Shown here: positions 38,527 to 44,747 of the stretch, piece by piece | Layout of the letters: every line of letters begins with the position of its first letter | Numbering within the stretch: position 1 is the stretch's first letter | Source: Candidatus Dormiibacterota bacterium | GTDB taxonomy: Bacteria; Chloroflexota; Dormibacteria; Dormibacterales; Dormibacteraceae | Reading direction: 5' to 3' | Assembly (NCBI GenBank): GCA_955652675.1 | Contig: CATPBP010000044.1 | Location: 1 to 44,747, forward strand | DNA length: 44,747 nucleotides | Position numbers and translations under genes: made by a program | Notes under the pieces: model-generated | What the model saw: the letters and a program-made list of their open reading frames with translations, nothing else | Database searches by the model: none | What the model was told of the DNA's origin: nothing

Positions 38527-39939
38527 ATGGGAGGGTTGTCCCGAAGGGACGGCGGCAATTCCCATCGCAACAGCTCCGGAGGCCGTTTACCGTCGCCCGG
38601 ATGCGAGGAACCTAAAGTTAAGGCCGCGAACGTTCACCAGCTGCTTCCAGAGGACCCCCTGAGCGCACTCCGAAGGCTTACCGCCCGTGGCGGCCTGATC
38701 CGCTCATCGGCGACGATCTTCGCGGGGAACGCTACCGCGCGCCTTCTGGGTTTTTTGTTCACCATCGCGACAGCGCGTCTGCTGCTGCCCAATGACTACG
38801 GACTATTCGCTTACGCGCTGAGCATCGCCACGATCGCATCCACGTTCGTCACGAACGCTCCCGTGGGGCTGGCTCGCTACCTGGTCCGGTTCGCGGACAA
38901 CCCGACCGAGCGCAATGCCTACTACACCAACTGGCTCGTCGTAGTTGCGGGGACGGTCCTGGGAAGCCTGGTCATAGCTCTGCCGAGCGCCCTGGTGGCC
39001 GGGCTGAGTGGCTGGCTGATCGTGGCCGTGTTCGCGGTCCTCTTCGGCGTGGCCTTCTTCGAGACCTCACGCCAGGTGCTGCTGGGGCTGGAGAGCTACG
39101 CGGCGATGACCGTCTACTGGATCGTCGCCAACGGTCTCGAGCTCGTTGTGATCCTTAGCCTGGCGGCGGCCGGGTGGAGGAGTCCGGCCCTGTTTCTCAT
39201 CGTCTACGGGCTGTCCACGGTGGCCGCGCTGCCCATCATCCTGCCTCTTGTCAGGTCGCTCCCAAGACTCGTTCGCTCGTCTGTCAGCTGGTCCAGGATC
39301 ACCGTCGTCGCCCGTTACTGGGCTCCGCTGCTGTTGCAGACTCTCTTCTTCTCGGTGTGGCTCGGAATCGACCTGATCGTGGTACAGCGGACGCTGTCCT
39401 CGGCGGCGGCTGGAAACTACGCCGCGGCGAAGACGCTCGGCACTCTGGTCATCATGGCCCCCCAGGCGATCGGCAGCGGCCTGCTGCCCGGGGCTTCACG
39501 GGTTTCACGGGGGGGCCTGCGCAAGTACCTCGGGGCGGCGCTCGGCATCTCAGCGCTGGTCATCATCCCGGTGGTCGCGGGCATGGCGCTTCTCGCCCAT
39601 CCGCTCACGACCACGGTGTTCGGAAGCCGGTATCCGATGGCGGCGCAGCCCCTGCCGGTGCTTGCGCTCGGCATGGGCCTATATGGCTTCTACCTCATCC
39701 TGGAGAGCGCCATGTGGGCTCTCGGCCGCCCTCACATAGATGCCATAGCAACCGGTGCAGGGATGGTCTGTACAGTCGTCCTCGCCGTGACGCTGACCCC
39801 GCGCTGGGGACTGCTGGGGGCGGCAACCGCCTTCACCTCGGGCTCGGCCGTCAAGCTGCTCGTGCTCGGGGCGTTCTCGGTCTGGGGGATCTTCCTGGGC
39901 ACCACCGCGCGTCTCGGCCACTTCGATGAGAGCTCGTAG
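38527..39939 (+). CDS. Polysaccharide flippase (Wzx/MATE-like)
   Basis: About 470 residues with a soluble N-terminus followed by 12 or more hydrophobic segments. The opening helix region LIRSSATIFAGNATARLLGFLFTIATARLL followed by NDYGLFAYALSIA is typical of oligosaccharide flippases of the MVF superfamily. Later features are RYWAPLLLQTLFF and the LLGAATAFTSGSAVKLLVLG end. It should flip the lipid-linked repeat unit across the membrane for the Wzy-like polymerase. The start is uncertain: ATG 38527 is used, TTG 38455 gives 494 residues, and neither has a clear SD. The GT4 gene follows after 14 bp. Confidence 0.85.
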   Translation: MGGLSRRDGGNSHRNSSGGRLPSPGCEEPKVKAANVHQLLPEDPLSALRRLTARGGLIRSSATIFAGNATARLLGFLFTIATARLLLPNDYGLFAYALSIATIASTFVTNAPVGLARYLVRFADNPTERNAYYTNWLVVVAGTVLGSLVIALPSALVAGLSGWLIVAVFAVLFGVAFFETSRQVLLGLESYAAMTVYWIVANGLELVVILSLAAAGWRSPALFLIVYGLSTVAALPIILPLVRSLPRLVRSSVSWSRITVVARYWAPLLLQTLFFSVWLGIDLIVVQRTLSSAAAGNYAAAKTLGTLVIMAPQAIGSGLLPGASRVSRGGLRKYLGAALGISALVIIPVVAGMALLAHPLTTTVFGSRYPMAAQPLPVLALGMGLYGFYLILESAMWALGRPHIDAIATGAGMVCTVVLAVTLTPRWGLLGAATAFTSGSAVKLLVLGAFSVWGIFLGTTARLGHFDESS

Positions 39940-39953
39940 GAACGGCTCGCCAG

Positions 39954-41033
39954 ATGACAGATGAGCCAGAGGTCGGCAGGCGCGGGGGTTCCATCCTCCT
40001 GATCGGTGAGGAGCTCGACCAGCGCACCGACGAGGGGTATGCGAAGTTCACCAGGGAGGTGGCCGGGGTCCTCGCGCAGCGTCACTCCGTCGTCACACAC
40101 ACCACCGACCTGACGTCGGGCCAAGGAGGCGGCCCCAGGCGCACTCTCTCCCGTCTCCTGGCGCTGCTCGGCGCCGCACGCACGACAGGGGTCGAAACCA
40201 AGCGTCCGGACGTGATCCTCTACGCCTCACGAAGCTCGGCCACCGTACCCGCCCTGCTGCGCGCGCGCCTCCTCCGGCTGGCCGGCCATGGAGCCAAGGT
40301 GGCCATGATCGCGCTTCAGCCCCGCGAGGCCGCTCTGACCAGCCGCCTGCCACTGCGCTGGATTCGCCCTCATCTGCTCCTGGTGGGCACCGAGCGAGAG
40401 CGAGCGGCCGCCCGCCGGCGGGGGATCAACGCGGAGTGCATCTGGGGCGGGGTCGACCTGGTCCGCTTCCGGCCTGCGGCCGCTGGTGAGAAGGAGGCGC
40501 TTCGCCGGAAGTGGGGGCTGCCGGTCGAGCACCGGGTAATGCTTCACATCGGCCACCTGCGAGAGGGCCGCAACCTCTCGGCGCTGCCTCCGCTGGCGGC
40601 GGCGCCGCGCACGACGGTGCTGGTGGTGGCCAGCACCCACCGCGGACCCGAGTCGGAGCGCATCAGGACTGAGCTGCTCGAGCAAGGAGTGAGGGTGCTC
40701 GAGGGCTATCAGCCCAACGTCGACGAGCTCTACCGCCTGGCGGATCTCTACGTCTTCCCCCCGATCTCGACGGACCACGCGATCGCGATGCCACTCTCGG
40801 TGCTGGAGGCACTGGCCTCCGACCTTCCGGTGGTCAGCATGAGGTTCGGTGCCCTGGCGGACCGATTCGCCGGCACTGACGCCGTTCGGCTGGTCGACAC
40901 TCCCGAGGAGCTTGTCGAGCAGGCGCTGAGGCCGCCCAGCGGCCCCTCGGATGCCCGACGGCTGGTGGAGGACTACAGCTGGACGGCTGTGGGCCGGCGG
41001 CTCGACGATCTGCTGGGACAGATCCCTCGCTGA
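39954..41033 (+). CDS. GT4-family glycosyltransferase
   Basis: 359 residues with the GT-B fold. SILLIGEELDQRTDEGYAKF opens the acceptor domain, GVDLVRFRP marks the start of the donor domain, MLHIGHLREGRN follows, and the donor-binding E-x7-E loop is in MPLSVLEALASDLPVVSMRFG. It would transfer a sugar from a nucleotide donor to the growing lipid-linked repeat. Its ATG is 14 bp after the flippase stop, so the two form an operon. It is convergent with the 978-residue protein gene, with only 12 bp between stop codons and no room for a separate terminator hairpin. Confidence 0.87.
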   Translation: MTDEPEVGRRGGSILLIGEELDQRTDEGYAKFTREVAGVLAQRHSVVTHTTDLTSGQGGGPRRTLSRLLALLGAARTTGVETKRPDVILYASRSSATVPALLRARLLRLAGHGAKVAMIALQPREAALTSRLPLRWIRPHLLLVGTERERAAARRRGINAECIWGGVDLVRFRPAAAGEKEALRRKWGLPVEHRVMLHIGHLREGRNLSALPPLAAAPRTTVLVVASTHRGPESERIRTELLEQGVRVLEGYQPNVDELYRLADLYVFPPISTDHAIAMPLSVLEALASDLPVVSMRFGALADRFAGTDAVRLVDTPEELVEQALRPPSGPSDARRLVEDYSWTAVGRRLDDLLGQIPR

Positions 41034-41045
41034 GCGCGGGGCTTC

Positions 41046-43982
41046 TCAGCGAACCAGCAGCGGGACGAGGCGCGCGGCAGGGCGGAGCTTTCCCCAGCGC
41101 ACCTCAGACTGCGCCGAGAGCACCGCGAGGAGCAGCTTCGACTCCCGATCGAGATGCCCGGCGGCGCAGAGGGGGCACCCTCCCGGTGCGTGGCCAACCA
41201 GCTTGCCCACCGCACGAGCCAGACCCTGCTGGCAATCGCCCACCATTATCGGGACGCCGGCATCTCGCAGGCTTTGATCTGCGTTGGCGGGTGCAGCTGT
41301 CATTCGCGCCTGGGCCAGCATCGGTAGGTCCGACTCCGTGTCACCCACCGCCAGTGCCAGAGGCTTTGCCTCTCCCCCGGCGCCGGTCCCGCCCAGGGCA
41401 TCGAGGAGCACCCGGAGACCGCGTCCCTTGTCCACTCCCTTGACCACGAAATCGGTCTGCGCGTCGCCGTGCACAACGCGAACGTCCCCGGTCAAGTCCT
41501 GGGCGGCGACCACCTCGTCGGCCAGCCGCGCCGGGAGGTGACGCCGCCGTCCTCCGGGATCGCCCGTGCTGGCTCTGACCGCCCGCTGGTGGCCATCGTC
41601 AATCTGCACGTTCTCGATCTGCCTCAGCGCGGCACGAAGCCCGTCAAGCTTCCGCCGCTGCTCCTCCGTCAGGAGCTCGATGACACGATCGCGGCGATGG
41701 TCGTAGGCAACCGCCCCATACTCGGCCACGCCGCCCTCCAGGCCATACGCGAAACAGCGATCCCGAACCTCGTCCAGGCTTCTGCCGGTGGCCAGCACGG
41801 GCCGGTAGCCGTGGCGGAGCAGGGCCCGCAGGCTCAGTACGCCCAGCGGTGTGGAGCTGCTGTAGCCAATAGTGACCGTCTCCAGGACGCCGTCGATGTC
41901 GAGGGCGCAGAGGGGACCGTCCGCGGTTTCGGCGATGTCGTTCAGGAACAGGCGGGCCAGATACCGCTGCTCGAATCTCGCCATCGCCCTCCTGCCCCGA
42001 TCGGCCGCCGCCGCCACTTCGTCTGCGGCTGGGCGGCGACCAGCCGGATCTGCAGAGCGGCCTCTCTGCACAGCGAGCGCTTCTTGCAGGAAATCGATCT
42101 GAGTCGTCGCGAGCACGAGTTGATACAGCAACCAGCGGGCAGCCGGCACAGAATGGCCTGCTCTTGCCTCGTAGGCGCACCTCAGCCGGTCTTCGAAGCG
42201 AGCCTCCAGGGACGGCTCGCCCGAGCCGATCGAGAAGTCGACAGCCGCACCCGCCAGATCGAAGACGGCGTCGTAGGAGTAGAGCTCGTCTACAACGGTG
42301 TCCTGGTTGGAGAAGGCCCGCTCGTCATAGTCCACCTTCACGAGCCCCTCGGCCAAGCCGGTGGCACCTGCGCGGAACCACTGTCTCAGGGACATGCTCC
42401 CGTCGATCACCGACGGCTCCTCTACACGCAGCAGTCGCCTCGCCCAGGGGTGCAGCAGCGAGCGCGCCGGCAGCGCCAGGCGTCCGAAGCAACCTGCCAT
42501 GAGCTTGACGACCTCCTGGGGCACTCCCGCCCTGCGGGGCTCTCGGTCCTCCTCCACGGCCAGCCGCCGGTGACGCGCATGGACGTAGTCGGCGATCCGA
42601 TCGGCCACCTGGTCCAGCTCTTCGGGCCCCGGTTGCTCGATGCGCGACCGGTCATCCATCCAGCGCCGGAACAGGAGGCCGCCCCGTATCCCGTAGAGCT
42701 CGGGAAGGAACTCGGGCAGCGCGTCCGCCAGCGCTCTGGAGTGATCGCCGAAGTAGCCCAACCCAACCCCTTTGACGTAGACGTGGTGATCGAACTCGCC
42801 GCCCCCGTCGCCCCCGCCGGCTTCCCGGAGCCGGAGGCGGACCAGCGCTCGCACGTGCCGGCGGAGGTCCGACCCGACCTGGAAGCCCGTCACCGCCGGC
42901 AGCGGAAGCCTGCGGGCGGAGAGCACGGCATCCACTGTCAATCGCTCCCTATCCGGTGCAGGCGGAGAAAGCTCGACGGTACGTCCGGAAAGAAGCTCAT
43001 GGAGGTCGCCGCGCAGGCTCTCCTCCGACAACCTTCTCTCTATCGCCCACTCCGTCCGGGGCAGTGTTATCGATGAGTACGCGGCCAGGGCCGGGGCCAG
43101 TGAGTCGGCGCCGGTCAGCAGCGGAAGCAGGAGCACGATGGCGGCGCGCGCCACTCCCATCGCTTCGAAGCGCTCCAGGCAGGCGGCGAGCGCCGCGCCC
43201 GTCTTGGGGGGATCGTCTGCCACCAGGAGGAGGCCGCCGTCGCGGACCAGAGCCTGGACCTGGCGCACCTCGGAGACCAGCAGGTCGTCCTCCGGCCGGA
43301 TCGTCATCATGCGCACGTCGCGGTACCCCTGTTCATCCAGGCTTGCGCGGTAGAGCGGCGCCAGATAGCTGCCCGAGGTCCTGACCCCCACGACCAGGAG
43401 GGACTGACCACGATCGGGGTGGTGGCGGCTGAAGCTGTCCACGATCGTGCTCAGATCGGCTGGCTGCTGGTCGAGGCTCCGGAAGGAGGTCGGCGGCCGT
43501 ACCAGCTCCCGCCGCAGCCGGGAGGGAAGGCGCTCCAGATCCTTCAGCACTCGCCCACCCAGCTCCCCAAGCTCCTGGCGGGGCTCTCCAGGACCGGCCT
43601 CCCCATCGCGCCGTTCGCCTCTGCCATTGAGGGCTGGCGCGCGAACCAGTGCCGCGGCGAGACCTGCAACGAGCTCCGACACCAGCCGCTGTGTGCTCAC
43701 GACCCGCCGCTCCCGCCAATTCGCCCGTCGCCCCGCAAGGCCGAGGCCAAGGGCAGCTGCCGCGACGGCGTCGGAGGCGGCCCCGGCGGTAGAGGGCAGT
43801 GCTCGCAGACGTGGGCGCACCCGGCGTAGGGCCACCCAGTCGCGGTGAAGGTGGTCCTCAAGGATCTGGTTGATGCCGGCGGCGTACAGAAAAGCGTCGA
43901 GTCCCGGACCTCGGTCGAGCTCGACCCCAAGGAGCCGGCTCAGGCCGGCGAGGTCGACCAAAAGGTCGGCGGGCGGTGCCAA
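41046..43982 (-). CDS. Multidomain phosphoribosyltransferase-kinase-like-HAD phosphatase protein
   Basis: 978 residues; I do not recognise the full architecture. Order: an N-terminal region of about 190 residues without clear motifs; a PRTase-like fold (about 190-290) with VVGVRTSGSYLAPLY and the PRPP-loop-like LLVADDPPKTGAALAACLE near residue 253; a kinase-like segment (about 390-610) with VYVKGVGLGYFGDH as a possible lysine strand, GGLLFRRWMDD as hinge, DGSMSLRQWF and YDAVFDLAGAAVDF as possible catalytic motifs; an HAD C2-capped phosphatase (about 690-920) with CALDIDGVLE, LATGRSLDEV, KGVDKGRG and AVGDTESDLP, so all four HAD motifs are present; and a C-terminal CPLCAAGH near residue 933. 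The start is TTG at 43982; an upstream in-frame stop at 43995 prevents extension. It could make or degrade a phosphorylated sugar-nucleotide metabolite linked to the locus. Confidence 0.75.
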   Translation of the reverse strand: MAPPADLLVDLAGLSRLLGVELDRGPGLDAFLYAAGINQILEDHLHRDWVALRRVRPRLRALPSTAGAASDAVAAAALGLGLAGRRANWRERRVVSTQRLVSELVAGLAAALVRAPALNGRGERRDGEAGPGEPRQELGELGGRVLKDLERLPSRLRRELVRPPTSFRSLDQQPADLSTIVDSFSRHHPDRGQSLLVVGVRTSGSYLAPLYRASLDEQGYRDVRMMTIRPEDDLLVSEVRQVQALVRDGGLLLVADDPPKTGAALAACLERFEAMGVARAAIVLLLPLLTGADSLAPALAAYSSITLPRTEWAIERRLSEESLRGDLHELLSGRTVELSPPAPDRERLTVDAVLSARRLPLPAVTGFQVGSDLRRHVRALVRLRLREAGGGDGGGEFDHHVYVKGVGLGYFGDHSRALADALPEFLPELYGIRGGLLFRRWMDDRSRIEQPGPEELDQVADRIADYVHARHRRLAVEEDREPRRAGVPQEVVKLMAGCFGRLALPARSLLHPWARRLLRVEEPSVIDGSMSLRQWFRAGATGLAEGLVKVDYDERAFSNQDTVVDELYSYDAVFDLAGAAVDFSIGSGEPSLEARFEDRLRCAYEARAGHSVPAARWLLYQLVLATTQIDFLQEALAVQRGRSADPAGRRPAADEVAAAADRGRRAMARFEQRYLARLFLNDIAETADGPLCALDIDGVLETVTIGYSSSTPLGVLSLRALLRHGYRPVLATGRSLDEVRDRCFAYGLEGGVAEYGAVAYDHRRDRVIELLTEEQRRKLDGLRAALRQIENVQIDDGHQRAVRASTGDPGGRRRHLPARLADEVVAAQDLTGDVRVVHGDAQTDFVVKGVDKGRGLRVLLDALGGTGAGGEAKPLALAVGDTESDLPMLAQARMTAAPANADQSLRDAGVPIMVGDCQQGLARAVGKLVGHAPGGCPLCAAGHLDRESKLLLAVLSAQSEVRWGKLRPAARLVPLLVR

Positions 43983-44193
43983 TGGTTCAGGTTTTCAGGC
44001 GCCGGACGCGCGCTGGAGGCGTTGGCCAGCCGCACCGTCGCAAAGGTCGGGGCGCCGTCGCGGGTCCCGCACGGGGTGGCGCGCAAGCGGGCAGCTGAAT
44101 AGCGAGTAGGTCATTTGGTCGGGATGCTACCGGTCCAGTTAGGCACGCGAGGACGCGCACCGCCACGGGACTTATGTCCTATCGGGTTGGTCC
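43983..44193. other. Intergenic gap upstream of the multidomain gene
   Basis: About 210 bp between the start of the 978-residue gene and the stop of the GH26-like gene, both on the minus strand. I see no clear promoter boxes, hairpin or ORF that looks like protein. It should carry the promoter of the multidomain gene. Confidence 0.5.
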
Positions 44194-44747
44194 TCAGGGT
44201 GAGCTGAAGGACAGCGGCCCTGAGCAAGACCCCGACTGTGGTTTGCTGGTCCGCTGGGGCGTGCCTGTCGGCTGCGGCGTACCCGCCGCAGGGGTCGCGC
44301 TGGCTTGCTTCAGCAGGGCCTTGAGCGCGGCATGCGTCTCAGGATTGGAGCTCAGGGCCTGCGTCTTCTCGTTGAAGTAGACGATGCCCTGCAGCTGCGG
44401 CATCGAGCCACTGTCGAGGAGTGCCCCCAGAGACTGGATCCATTTGGCGCCCCCGGGACCATCGTGATCCGTGGCGCCGATCTCGCCCAGGAGCATCGGC
44501 TTGCTGCTGCCCGTCTGCGTGTTGAGGGCGTCGTACTGCGCTTTGGTGTCGTATGCGTAGTCATCGAATCCGCGGAAGTCGACGTAGGCGTCGCCGGGGT
44601 AGGCGGCCGCCATCGAGCCGCACTCGTCACCGTACATCTGCGAGCCCATCGTCCCATCCGGGTTCCACACCCACTTCACGTTGGTCGCGCCGTCGGCCCG
44701 AAAGCGATCCACGATGCTTCGCCAGCTCTGGACCAGCTGCTCCGGCC
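44194..44747 (-). CDS. GH26-like glycoside hydrolase, partial (5' end outside window)
   Basis: The last 184 or so residues of a clan GH-A hydrolase; the frame stays open to the window edge. VDRFRADGATNVKWVWNPDG is close to the GH26 WVW motif that precedes the acid/base region, PGDAYVDFRGFDDYAYD follows, and the nucleophile Glu is in MLLGEIGATDHDG. GIVYFNEKTQ lies near the C-terminus, and the tail is Thr, Pro and Ser rich (TPAAGTPQPTGTPQ), like a linker or wall-spanning segment. GH26 enzymes include beta-mannanases and mixed-linkage glucanases. It marks the other side of the polysaccharide locus from the GH5-like gene. Its N-terminus and signal peptide cannot be seen. Confidence 0.75.
   Translation of the reverse strand, partial: PEQLVQSWRSIVDRFRADGATNVKWVWNPDGTMGSQMYGDECGSMAAAYPGDAYVDFRGFDDYAYDTKAQYDALNTQTGSSKPMLLGEIGATDHDGPGGAKWIQSLGALLDSGSMPQLQGIVYFNEKTQALSSNPETHAALKALLKQASATPAAGTPQPTGTPQRTSKPQSGSCSGPLSFSSP

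Noticed and set aside
1-44747. CRISPR array, insertion sequence, integrase, prophage or tRNA gene
   Set aside because: No regular spaced repeats, no transposase or integrase motifs and no tRNA-like cloverleaf were found in any gap.

Overview
The window is high-GC bacterial chromosome with dense, mostly operonic genes and many GTG and TTG starts. The gene mix (GH65 phosphorylase with a stand-alone trehalose-6-phosphatase, HTH_42 winged-helix protein, Wzx/Wzy-type polysaccharide genes, MetE-like and CaiC-like enzymes) suggests a free-living, probably soil-dwelling bacterium of the Actinomycetota/Chloroflexota/Dormibacterota type. That placement is inference; there is no rRNA or marker gene here. 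I see no tRNA, rRNA, CRISPR array, insertion sequence or integrase.

Layout. 1-252: a rod-shaped inverted repeat that looks like a structured RNA on the + strand, followed by a strong hairpin. 253-4424: MFS transporter and UspA (-), then a KhtT/KhtU-like cation:proton antiporter pair with a 74-residue overlapping ORF (+). 4708-9283 (-): CaiC-like acyl-CoA ligase, MetE-like methyltransferase, ribokinase, EamA transporter. 9385-16043 (-): a sugar catabolic operon read in the order sugar porter, glucokinase, beta-phosphoglucomutase-like HAD, trehalose-6-phosphatase, GH65 phosphorylase. A PfkB sugar kinase is divergent from it (16391-17338). 17335-24246: Bcr/CflA transporter, a four-helix protein with two His-x13-His pairs, aldo/keto reductase, HTH_42 protein, a coiled-coil protein with W-rich repeats plus a tiny proline-rich ORF, and a LacI-family regulator.

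24328-44747 is a polysaccharide locus. A membrane-anchored clan GH-A hydrolase (-) and a GH26-like hydrolase cut by the window end (-) lie at its two edges. Between them are FemAB-like acyltransferase, NodB-like deacetylase, phosphoglycosyl transferase, Wzz-like co-polymerase with a degenerate kinase domain, a fused double glycosyltransferase, a Wzy-like polymerase/ligase and a second deacetylase-like protein (all +); then DegT aminotransferase and Gfo/Idh/MocA dehydrogenase (-); then Wzx flippase and GT4 (+). Last comes a 978-residue protein (-) that appears to join phosphoribosyltransferase, kinase-like, C2-capped HAD phosphatase and Cys-rich segments.

How it works together (inference). The sugar operon would import a sugar, phosphorolyse a disaccharide to glucose plus beta-glucose-1-phosphate, and pass both to glucose-6-phosphate. 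The polysaccharide locus has the parts of a Wzx/Wzy pathway with amino-sugar synthesis, deacetylation and trimming hydrolases. The most unusual items are the 978-residue multidomain protein, the rod-like RNA candidate, the dispersed 65-bp element behind two genes, and the pseudo-kinase co-polymerase.
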